Shown piece after piece: positions 1 to 9,983 of a stretch of DNA of 64,000 nucleotides (positions are counted from its first letter, which is position 1; each line of letters opens with the position of its first letter). A model generated the notes under the pieces. It had not been told where the DNA came from and did no database searches. It saw nothing but the letters and a program-made list of their open reading frames with translations. The stretch spans positions 7,175,560-7,239,559 of the forward strand of contig OZ020525.1 of assembly GCA_963971425.1 (NCBI GenBank), written 5' to 3'. The position numbers and the translations under genes were made by a program. The DNA is from Bryoerythrophyllum caledonicum (Eukaryota > Streptophyta > Bryopsida > Pottiales > Pottiaceae).

Positions 1-359
1 TGAATGGGTTCCATTGATAGAAAAGGAGCAGTCAAATTTGACTCTGCACTCGAGCAAGAAGAAGGGCCTACACTCCACTCCACTGTGGTCCATGCCACAT
101 AGTCCAAGGATGTTGAAGAAAGAGGTTACACTGAACTCTCATCATGCATGGATTCTCATATGGCGAGGATGGTGGTAGGACCCTGTAATCATCAAACTTG
201 TAAAGGGGACTTATCCACACATCAAGACCATGAATACTTTGAGACGAAAAAGTCACTCCAAAAAGCTCACGAGTTGTCAACCGTGATTCTAGCTCAGCAG
301 CTATTACTCATCCCAAACCATAATTGGGAGTTGCAATGTTGGTGTACAACTACACTGAA
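1..359. other. Intergenic, no gene seen
   Basis: I see no coding signal, RNA gene or repeat in this stretch. The short open frames on both strands have no recognisable motif and overlap each other. It may continue something to the left of the window. Confidence 0.5.
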
Positions 360-1415
360 GGGGTTTCACACATGCACCATGGTACCAAGGGGATTTCCCT
401 AAATACCCCGGTCGAGCGTTGCACCAAGCCTCACGCTTGGAAGGGTGGGTGAGGGTAGGGACAAAACTGGCCCCTATTTTTGTATTGGAGGGGGGTCCTG
501 TTTGATCCATGGATGACCCAGCAAGTATAATATGGGGCCGCATGCCCCAATTTTGAAAAAAAAAAACCAAAAAAGCCTCTAGGACTCTAAAACGGGCAGG
601 GCCAGAAAAATGGACCCACCCGAGGCTGAGGTTTGGTGCAATGCTCAACCAGGGTCAATAAAGTGATCCGGTACCAAGGTAGTGAAGGACCAAAGTATGC
701 CAAGTTTTTGAGTTGGAAAAATAAAATAAAATATGTAATTTGTGGAGTTTGGGACCATTCATGTGTGAAAGCCCAAGGTACCGAGTTGAGAGGCCATGAC
801 CCATACCATTTGGCAAATCCCAAGTCAATTTCTACTTCTTAAAAGTCTTACTTTTATGAAGATTTCCTCTCTCATATTCTCCAGCCATGGAGCATACAGA
901 GGAACAACATTTATGGTAAAACAAATCAAGAAAATGGTCAAAATTCTCATTACACAAAAAATTCAGCACAAGCATTGGCACGGAAAAATTTAGGAAACAA
1001 AATTTAGGTGAAATTTCTAATATAGAATATTTAAGGAAAATTTTCAAGTAAAAAAGTTGGGAAAAAAGCCTGGGTAAAGAATTTGGGTAAAACATTTTCA
1101 GGTAAAATGAGTTACTTTTTTAATCTAATGGTTGAGATCTTGTCAAATCTTAATATTTTAATGAAAAAAATGTTTCGCACCTCACGAAGAGTATGGTCTA
1201 AACGAGAATAGAAACCCAAACTTCCCTTGAAGAACCAAACTCATGGCGCCAAAACCTCCAAAATTGTTGCCATGTAGGCATTTTAGACGCCCTTGATACC
1301 TTGGTCCAAGTGTGAAACCCAAAGGTCCCGACCAAGGCCAATTTTGAGGCTTTACACCAATCAAATTGCTAGTAGCACTTGATACCTTGGTACCATGGTC
1401 TATGTGTGAAACCCC
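360..1415. mobile_element. TIR element, ~1.06 kb, non-autonomous
   Basis: The ends are inverted repeats of at least 30 bp: the left begins ggggtttcacacat and runs to accatggtaccaagg, and the right is its near-exact reverse complement ending at 1415. Shorter related motifs (ccttggtcc.., gtgtgaaaccc) recur inside near 740-780 and 1296-1320. No transposase frame is present, so the element is a deletion derivative or MITE-like. A MULE-type MITE sits inside the left TIR at 391-669, so this is the older of the two insertions. Its superfamily cannot be assigned because no target duplication was identified. Confidence 0.55.
391..669. mobile_element. MULE-like MITE, copy 1
   Basis: A 279-bp element flanked by the perfect 10-bp direct repeat ggtaccaagg (381-390 and 670-679). 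The inverted repeats are about 45 bp: the left reads ggat..ccctaaataccccgg and continues through gttgcaccaag, and the right matches it with few mismatches. The interior shares blocks with copies at 4650-4924 and 8279-8554 (tggcccctattttt, gccagaaaaatg, aagcctct). A 9-10-bp target duplication with long TIRs is characteristic of Mutator-like elements. No coding capacity. Confidence 0.75.
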
Positions 1416-1999
1416 CCTAAAAAATTATGTAGTTTAGTATTATAGTAACATTATTGTAGTTTAGTATAATGTTATAAGTCTTTATTCTCAATGAATTGGA
1501 TTTTTACTAACAATGTTGACAATGATCAACTTCTTTGAGTAGTATAGGTAGTTTTTGGGTTTAAAATTTATAGTATAAATACATGGTTGGCCCAATTTTT
1601 TTAACTTAATCATTGAAATGTCTCTATTTGGTCTTGTGATGAAAGAAGTTAAAAACGAAGTGGGAGTACAACTGCATGCCAAGCAGGGATTTTAGTACCG
1701 TCAGGATACCATCCAACCGCCAACCGATGTTGGCCCAGCGGCACATGGTGAATGTACTGTACACGCAGAATCACTGGTGTTTGATAACTCAGTCTGTGAT
1801 CACAGAGCACTTGCAACTTTGTCAATCACAGCCTGAAATGCTGGCATCAAACATGGCGGTGGCCCTGCTTTGCTTGGAAACAAGAACTAGACTTCTTAGA
1901 GGGCACTGTCACTTGATCAAGCCAGAGCTCCAATCTAGAAGAAGAGAAGAGTAGCACTAGCCATTTTTTTAACCAGCATGAATAAAGAGACAGTTATGG
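1416..1999. other. Intergenic, no gene seen
   Basis: A 92-codon plus-strand frame (1676-1954) is the only sizeable one. It has no recognisable domain and no splice context that would make it convincing. The region is otherwise AT-rich and unremarkable. Confidence 0.4.
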
Positions 2000-2257
2000 G
2001 TTACCCTATGCATCAGTTGGTTTCATACATAATTTACTCATAATGGAGGCTGTCTAAATTTTTTGGAAAATTCAAGGAATTTATCTAAGGTGATACCCAT
2101 GTAATGCCAAGGTCATACCCATGTAATATCTAGGCGATTCTCATGTAATACTTATGTAATACCTATGTAATACCCATTGTGTCCGTACCCCTTTGAATTG
2201 GAAATAATAAGTACTTCAACAAGGGGGGTCTTGAAACGGACCAATGCGTATAGTACC
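2000..2257 (+). mobile_element. MITE with GTAATACC micro-repeats, copy 1
   Basis: The left end (taccctatgcatcagttgg) is an imperfect inverted repeat of the right end near 2236-2257. Inside is a block of short repeats of the type 'gatacccatgtaatgcc' (about 2090-2180) ending in cccattgtgtccg. The same interior recurs at 2253-2495 and 15299-15538 and, in broken form, at 14655-14905. No coding capacity. The superfamily is not determined. Confidence 0.55.
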
Positions 2258-2495
2258 TTATGCAATGGTCACTTTTGTACATAAATCATTCACATTGGAG
2301 AATGTTCAAATTTTCTGAAAGACACAAGAGATTTGTATAGGTGATACCCATGTAATGCCTAGGAAACACTCGTGTAATGCCTATGTTATATCCATGTAAT
2401 GTTTGGATGATGCCCATTGTGTCCGAACCACTTCCGAATCGTTAATTTTTTTTTAGTTTGGCACCTATTTGCCAAAAGTGACCATTGCGTACAAT
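2253..2495 (+). mobile_element. MITE with GTAATACC micro-repeats, copy 2
   Basis: The terminal inverted repeats are clear: gcaatggtcacttttg at 2261-2276 is matched by caaaagtgaccattgc near 2473-2488. The interior has the same 'ggtgatacccatgtaatgcc' block and the cccattgtgtccg end block as copy 1, which it abuts head to tail. Confidence 0.6.
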
Positions 2496-4637
2496 AGTGA
2501 ATCTGCTTGGGCCAAGCCATGGTGGAATAGCTCTCTCGTTGCCCCACGATAGGATGGATGGAGATGGATGGGGTCACCTCCTCTCTCTTCCCTTGCCAAA
2601 TCCTGGAGCCCCGTTCCCCTGTCCATTCCATAGCCCCATTTAAACCTTAAACGTTAAAATTTACCAATAATCCCTAAATCCCTCACCAAAAGTAATTTTT
2701 AGTCTCATAAAGTGTTTTCATTGCTTAGCCTCTTTGCACATACGACTTCACCTTTGGGCACCCACTTCAATAGTCTAGACTTTCTATACATTGAAGACAA
2801 GTAAATTTAGAAGACAATGTCTTGTAATTAGTTATTTACAATCATCCAATTTTTTTCCAGATACATTTATTTTGTAATTCTAATACTTGTATATCCCGTG
2901 TGAGTATGGCTTATTTCTTCTTTATTTAATGTCATTGGCTTCAATTGTTGGCTGCCAACCGACCAATTTAGACACTACATCGATATTGCGCAAATTGACA
3001 AGTTGTTCATCTCATTTTCCACCATCCTCCTTCCAATTTAGATGCTTGCATGCTCCTCCATCACCTATTTGAAAATGTATTGTGTTTTGCATCAATGGCC
3101 TTCTTTACTTTGTGAACCATTGTATCCCAACCTCCACAAATAGTCCTCACGGGAATGTTATCAGGAGGTTGTGGCTTAAATTTTTTTTCAAAATGTTACT
3201 CTCCCACTTTAACGTTAGGCTCAAGCCAAAAATGCCTCTGAGCAAGTTAAAGCTTATGTTTACATTATTCCAAATTTGAAACATTTATTGGTTGTTGTTT
3301 GTTTATAGTAGGAGTGATTTAGTTGATAGTTCTAACTTTCCTTGGAAAGGGAGAGTGCTTACCACAATTTGTGATAAGTTGCAATCTTGACAAGTTTACA
3401 AGTCCCACCAAGTGCTTTTTGTCGATGTTGACTCGAGATTGCTATGATGTACCCCCAACTGCATGCGTTATATCCCTTGGCAGTTCCGGCGGTCATTTGA
3501 CTATGGTAAGTGAAGACGAAATAATTCCTAATGTGGCAACCGACATCCTTCAACTCATCTACCCCCTCCACAAATTTGGTTTTGTCCCCTAACATATGCT
3601 ACAGGTAGAACGACCAGGGCAAACGCATTAGGCGGATCCGCAGCCAGACAAGTATGTGCGTCAAGAAGCCAGATGGTTGTAAGTCAAATGGTAGGTCTCT
3701 CTCCATCGGCGGCCCGCCGACTATACCATGTTCAACGTATGGCCTCTCCACATCAAACTTCCAAGTCCTACTACGGCAAACTTAAAAAGTATTTACTTTC
3801 TAGTTTGTATCTTCTTTCCATGGACATAGTGTTAGGATTTATTTTGTAATGTACAAGGAGTTTATTGCGTACTATTGGAGGATTGTGTTGCAAAGCTATA
3901 ATGCTCACTGGTATATTTTGTGATTAGTGGTCAAGCAGCATTGTATTTATTTCTAAACAATATTTATGTGTTTTGAACAATATTCATGTGTTCAAATACT
4001 CTTCTTCTATCTTTGTTGTGTTCTTGATGGAATATTTATATGCATTTGAAAACAACATCCCTAACGTCATAGTGCTAAGAGAATCTATGATCGTATCAGA
4101 TTTGTAGAACATCATCAAGGCATTGGATACATTTCACTTCCCTAACATAGTCTCTCGCCTTTAAAAGGGAATAGATGTTAAGAGAGGCTGCCTCCTCAGC
4201 CGTCCTCTAATTGCATGTTTGTGTTCTTTCTTGGCGAACTCCCGATTGCATGGAATCGAGACTCTAATATTTGGACTTTTTTCCCCTTGTATTCTGTTAA
4301 ATGTGCGTTCCAAATATATGCCCGTCTTCTCCCATCTCTATGTCACAACTTAAATTTTCATGGAGGTTGCTTGTAGCATTTGCTACTAAGGTTATCATGG
4401 AGAAACGACCGAAAACTGGACATTAGGCCTTAAAGGGTAAACAATGTGAAAAATAACCCCATTTGAACTAAGGTAACCCCTCTCATAACCAACCAAAATC
4501 CATGATCGACATCTATAAAATTGAGGTATATCCAACCCACTTCCAACCCATTACCACTCATTCAACTCCAAATGGAGATTTGCTCTCAATGACGACCCCT
4601 ACTTTTGGTCGGCGTTTATAGCGGTTCCTATTTACGG
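2496..4637. other. Intergenic, unassigned; one dispersed repeat near 4340
   Basis: No gene can be supported. An 89-codon plus-strand frame (3323-3592) is antisense to one of similar length and shows no domain. At about 4340-4420 a segment containing catggaggttgcttgtagc resembles 49240-49320, so part of this stretch is an old dispersed repeat. Confidence 0.4.
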
Positions 4638-4649
4638 GCCACCAAGAAA

Positions 4650-4924
4650 CGATTTGATAGGACATCCCCCACGCTTGGACTTACCGGGTGGGGGATGAGG
4701 TGGTGGGGCCAAAACCTGGCCCCTATTTTGTTTTGAAATGGGGCCTAAATTTAGCCAAAGGGGGACCTACAGTCTAAAATGGGACTGTAGGCCCCAATTT
4801 CGTTAAAAAAAGCCAGAAAAGCCTCTGACCCCCCCCAAAATGGGAGGGCTAGAAAAATGAACCCATGCAAATAAGACGGGGGCCCACCTCGGGTAAGTCC
4901 GAGCGTGGGGGACGTCCTGTCCGC
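4650..4924. mobile_element. MULE-like MITE, copy 2
   Basis: It is flanked by the direct repeat gccaccaagaaa (4638-4649 and 4925-4936), 12 matching bases, which can contain a 9-10-bp target duplication. The TIRs pair as aggacatcccccacgc on the left and gcgtgggggacgtcct on the right and continue inward to the conserved acttaccc motif. The interior matches the copies at 391-669 and 8279-8554. No coding capacity. Confidence 0.75.
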
Positions 4925-4936
4925 GCCACCAAGAAA

Positions 4937-6831
4937 ACATGGTAGCACTAATTCACTTTTCATTGGAAAAGTATGAAATCATTTGGGTTGAAATTGTAAT
5001 TGTATATGCTATCACTGAAAAATAGGTGTAATATTCTTTCCCTCTTCATATATGCACATTGCTTAAATTGTCGGTCATGGCGGGGTTTGCCTTGGTGCAT
5101 CCGCTATAATCACGCATGCTCCATTCACATGCGGACGAAGCAGTAGGCTCGCCGCGACAGAGAAGAGGCGATTGAGCAGCAGAAAAAGTCTAGAAATTAT
5201 TCGAGAATCCGAATCCAGCTCCAGTATTCGAGTAACTTGGTGGTCAACCGTAACAATAGTATCTTCAACACAGAATGCGCAATCTTCCGCGTCTAGTGTC
5301 CTCTGCTTTCATTCACGTGCATCATAACATGTTGCAGCTGCACGACGATCATTCATGTCAAATAATTGTCCGCAGATACAAATTTTCTGGATCCGGTAAA
5401 CAAACTACGAGCACGGATCAACTTGAACTATCAAATTCCAATCATTTCTGATTGCCGATGTCCATGCAATCGCCCCGAACACGAGCTAAAGATTCCATCC
5501 AAGTTTCAGGCATCTAGTCACATCGATGTATCTAATTTTCATGGACGTCGGTGGTCCAATCATCGGCGTGTCCAGAAGTTCACTAACCTTCCCACAAACG
5601 ATGAGCACGCTAGGGTCCCATGTCGTCACCTATGAAAGTTACTCATGAAAGTTATGAAGTCATGAAAGTTAATCACATACCAGTCCATGTTTGCGCAACA
5701 TTGGTGAAAGACATGATCAGTAGTACAACGCTTTCCAAGATTCTAGAAGGCCTAGGGATGATAATAGTATTTATTTGAGGCAGCCACTGTTGATTTCCCC
5801 CGACTCATATTCTATCGTATTTCGGTTCTTCCAATACGTTCTGATGAGTTGTTTACTCGCTTGTCTGGATCGCGCCCAGATCTTCCGCAAGTGCGAGGAT
5901 GCGGAATTTCGTCCATGTGGGGCATGCGTTACATAAAAAGTCGTGGCGCGGTAGCCCATGTCGGTGCTCATCGTCATTCATGCATCGCGACCTGACGCGT
6001 GACCCAGCTTCCATTTGACTTGGTTAGAGCTCATGATGCTACCGACAAAGGCAGGCCAGGCTGCGTGTGAGTCGTCAGAAGCTAGCCACACACATCGTGC
6101 CCATCACACAATCCCTTTTCTTTTACTGCTTTTACTACTTTTGGGGCTTTGAAATGAGAAAGTCAGTTTACTGAGGTGGAATGTAAGGGAGCTGGTGGGA
6201 CCGAGATCCCTCGGAAGATGCCATCAGCCTTCGCCGAAGTCCCCCACGTACTGGAGTGGCATGATATTTGTGGAGGTGGAGTGGAGCAGGGATTGATGCC
6301 ATTGATTGGAGGCGGAGCGTCCGCTGGTTGATCAGTGCCGATTCTTTCGTTTCAGCGGCACTTTACTACTTAATATGTTACCCGATATAGTAGTAAAAAG
6401 AAGGTTCTGTGCTACAGTTGGTTGGAGGCATATGTAGGTGAAATCTACAGTACGTGAACGAGGGTTTTCGTCTGGTTTTTCTTTTTAAAGTAATGGCCCC
6501 GCTTCTAGACCATGGAACGAAGGTTCACAGACACCAACGCTCATGCATTGAATTTGGTGTTAGCCGACTCGAGTGCATGCTTTCTCACGACCGATGACGA
6601 GTGGGAGTTTCTATAAAACCAGCACTGTGCTTGAGGCCGATCCTGGTATTTCGATCACGATCCCAAAGTCCAACACGTTGCTGAAAACCACGTTTTTTAC
6701 TCCGATTACTTCTGCTGTAATTCTGGATCCTAGCCCCAAATTACCTGATATAGTTTCGATTAAATCAAGCCTTGTCATTAACCAATTGTACAAATGGATG
6801 ATTTAATTTGTTGTTGAGTTCAAGATAGCAG
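4937..6831. other. Intergenic, no recognisable gene
   Basis: Between about 5100 and 6570 the composition is more GC-balanced than the flanks, and short frames occur on both strands (5366-5635 +, 5771-5977 -, 6573-6806 +). None contains a motif I recognise and none extends across plausible splice sites. It could be a decayed gene or an old promoter region. I see no direct evidence for either. Confidence 0.35.
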
Positions 6832-7347
6832 TACACTAAACATCGCATTTAGTGTAGTCTACACTAAATACGATCTCTTACACTAAATGTAAGAATCACA
6901 ATTAGTGTAATGACATAAAAATACATTAAATGTGAAACATTAAACTATATATGAATGGCAATAAAAATTGGATTTAAAAAAAAAAACTTGTGCACAATTT
7001 GTGTATGAGAAGCTTGCCGTAGTGAATGAAAAACATCACTGTTTAGAGGAGCATAAGTCACTAAAAAAGAATGGGAATTACACTTATGAGATGTTTTTTG
7101 ACATCTACATTTTCTGTAGATGTCAAATAACATCTCATATGTTTAATTTGAAGAAATTTTGAGTAAGTTATGGGCATTCAAAGATTCTGATGATGTAAAG
7201 GAAGAGAGACTAAAGGCATGACAGCCGGTAGGCAATTGATTGGGGGAAGGGAGAGGTGGGAAATAGAAAAAGTCAACATAGAGAATAAAGACATGACGGC
7301 TAGTAGGCACTATTTGCGTGACTACACTAAATGTGATGTTTAGTGTA
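6832..7347. mobile_element. TA-flanked MITE with self-palindromic ends, long form
   Basis: Both ends carry the same imperfect palindrome: cactaaa and tttagtg arms around a catcgca or tgtgatg core. The left is at 6832-6857 and the right at 7322-7347, each bordered by TA. The ends are shared with the shorter element at 44781-45000. Extra cactaaat motifs lie just inside the left end. The interior includes a strong hairpin at 7086-7138. A TA border fits a Tc1/mariner (Stowaway-like) MITE, although the terminal bases are not the classic Stowaway ones. No transposase. Confidence 0.6.
7086..7138. repeat. Hairpin, ~24-bp arms
   Basis: The left arm (gagatgtt..tttgacatctaca) and the right arm (tgtagatgtcaaa..aacatctc) are complementary except for one or two bases, with a loop of about 6-7 nt. 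The hairpin lies inside the MITE at 6832-7347. Such hairpins are common in MITEs and can feed small RNA pathways. Nothing shows that this one is processed. Confidence 0.6.
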
Positions 7348-7539
7348 GTTGCACTCAATTAACCCCTAAGAGTCCAAGTGTACGTGTGGAGTACGTTTTG
7401 GATTTTGGGCAGGTTCCTACAATTCAAAAAAAAATCTTTAAAATAAACTCTTACACAAGATTGTCCCTAATAATAGCTCCATGGTGATATATATATTTTT
7501 GGATTCATGGTTTGAAAGTTAGTACCGCTCATAGTTAGA

Positions 7540-9290
7540 AATGGAGACTCTGGACAACTCCAAAATTTTGCTAGAAGTCTCTGTTGACATTAAGATTTTC
7601 CATGCATGTAGAGAATATTGCCTTCTTTGAAGATGTCAAAAAATCTTGTTTATAGTGTTAAAAACATTTTAACACATTTATTACACATTTCGGGCAAACG
7701 GGGAAAAAACTTCAGCTTTTTTACATGAAACCTTGAGATCTTCATATTTTTCACTTTTTATTTTTTCCACAAAAATACGTGATGTAAACCTTCTTATTGA
7801 CCATTTAGATTATCATTCTAAAACATATTAAATTCTCAAAAAAATAAATCGTGAATTGACAATTTTTGAATCTCCACTCCCTGCACACTTGTTTTGAATA
7901 TGCTACACCCCTTCTCTACCTCTATAAATTGTTGTATACAGAACTAACATCATGTTCAACACAATGGTAAAAGATTTAGACATTGTGTAGTGAAAAAATC
8001 TAATACCAAGTGAAGTCAAAGTCTGCTGATCCACTCAACACAAGGAAGACTATGAACCATTTTCTTGACTTCAACACTATAATCTTTCAATCCGTGGGGT
8101 CAAAGTATATGAAATTTTGTGAGTATGTTACTTAGGAAGTCTTTATGGAGATCCTGTGGTCAAAAGGATGAATTTAAGGTTTTATTTTCTTCCTTACTCA
8201 TTGCATTGGAATCAACAATTTTGAAGTGTTTTTGGTGTGAAATTGTCAACGGCTTTTAGGGGTTAACACCTAAATTACGGCAAGGGAGAATTGACCCCCT
8301 CGCTCGTCCTTACCCGTAGGGGCCACGAGGTGGTGGGGCCAAACCTGGCCCCTATTTTGTTTTTGGATGGGGTCCTATTTATAGCAAGAGACGGCCCATG
8401 AGGGCAAACAATGGCCGTAGGCCCCAAATTTGTCAATTTTTTTTCCAAACAAAGCCTTTGGACCCTCCAAAATAAGAGGGCCAGAAAAATGACCCCATGC
8501 AAGTAAGACGGGGGCCCACCTCGGGTAAGGACGAGGGGGTCAATTCTCCCTGGCCCTAAATTACCAAGCCATCTTCAAACTAAAATCACTTCAAAAGTGC
8601 TCCTCTCAGTGCAATGAGGAAGGAGGAAAACCAAACATAGTATTTCTAGTTTTGGTTTCATAATCATACTTACAAAATTTCATAAACCTTTGACTGCATG
8701 GATTGAAAGATTATAGTGTTTGAAGTCAAGCAAAGAGTTCATTTTCTTCCTTGCGTTAGGTGGATGAGGAGACTTTGACTTCACTTGGTGTCCAATTTTT
8801 GCACTACACAAGGTCTAAATTTAGTACCACCATGGAAGCCATGATATTAGTTCCTTGTATGCCAATTTTTAGAGGAAAAAAAAGAGTGTAGCATATTTAA
8901 AAAAAGTGTGTAAGGAGTGGAGGTTCAAAAATTGTCAATTCACGTTTCATTTTTTTGGTGAACTTAATATGTTTTCGAATGCAAATATGAATGGTCAATA
9001 AGAAGTTTTACACCACATAATGCTCTCGGGAAAAGAAAAAGTAAAAAATATGAAGATCTCAAAGTTATATGTGGCAAGGAAGAAGAGTTTTTGGTACCTT
9101 GCCCGACAATGTGTGACAATGTGTGAAAATGTTTGACTTGGATTAATATGTTATTTTTCACTAAGAACAAGAGATTTTTTTTGACAATATGAAAGGAAAT
9201 GATATTATTTGTTGATACCGAAAATCTCACATTCAATAGAATGTCCTTGGAAAAGTTTTTGGAGTTGCCCGATGTGCCAGCACGCCCCAT
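7540..9290. mobile_element. Large fold-back element with ~700-bp imperfect arms
   Basis: Sequence from about 7540 to 8265 is repeated in inverted orientation from about 9290 back to 8575. Examples of matched pairs are gaattgacaatttttgaa with ttcaaaaattgtcaattc, gacttcaacactataat with attatagtgtttgaagtc, and acaactccaaaa with ttttggagttgc. The arms are diverged, so the element is old. No coding frame is evident. The centre is interrupted by the MULE MITE at 8279-8554. The outer limits are approximate. Confidence 0.65.
8279..8554. mobile_element. MULE-like MITE, copy 3
   Basis: It is flanked by the perfect 10-bp repeat cctaaattac (8269-8278 and 8555-8564). The TIRs are agggagaattgacccc on the left and ggggtcaattctccct on the right, extending inward to the shared cttaccc motif. 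The interior is shared with copies 1 and 2. It is inserted near the axis of the fold-back element at 7540-9290. Confidence 0.8.
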
Positions 9291-9983
9291 TTGATCTTCT
9301 AAACCCTATAACTTTTTCATGAAATGTTGGATTGAGGAAAAAATTGGACTCACACAAAGCTTTTAGTAATGTCCATATACAATAAAAAATTTAAAAAAAA
9401 ATCTTATAAATTGACACAGGAGGAACGTGCCCAAACCTTCAAGAGTCCCCCGAGGGAACTCTTGGTAACTTAGGGGTTAAGAAGGCGTTTATGAAGCTCA
9501 TGTGAAGTGTTCCATCGCAAGGACTCAGAATCATGGGGTTGTATATTCTCACATGATGCCAGGTCGTCTGAATCTGAACTTTACTAGCCGACTGACGAGA
9601 CGGCAATGGTTCATGACAAACGTTTGATTCAAACCTAGTGGTCAACTTGTCGTATCCATTTGTAACCTTGAACAATAACGCCGACTGATGGTTCATGAAT
9701 GCTGTGGAAGACCTACTGTGATTGCTTTTGGTCGGAGAGAACATGTACAGCAATCAAAGTTGTGGTGACACCTTGAAGTATAGTACATACCCAAAAGCTG
9801 CAAATTCATGAACCCTCATAATGATCTCTTACGACACATCGGTCATCGCCGCCGAGATTTCAGTAATTCATGCCCACGTATTCAAGAGTGAAGCTCATGA
9901 ACACTTCACAGAGGGATCCATAAACTGGTGTGAATTTATACCTCGGCAATAGTTTGTAAAACAAACTCTGCAGCAACCCCGAC
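9291..9983. other. Upstream region of the B3 gene, no separate gene
   Basis: A 104-codon minus-strand frame (9439-9753) has no recognisable domain. The stretch probably holds the promoter and 5' leader of the B3 gene. I could not identify a TATA box or a transcription start with confidence. Confidence 0.35.

Noticed and set aside
7086-7138. MicroRNA precursor
   Set aside because: The hairpin is short, lies inside a MITE and has no asymmetric bulges or independent support.
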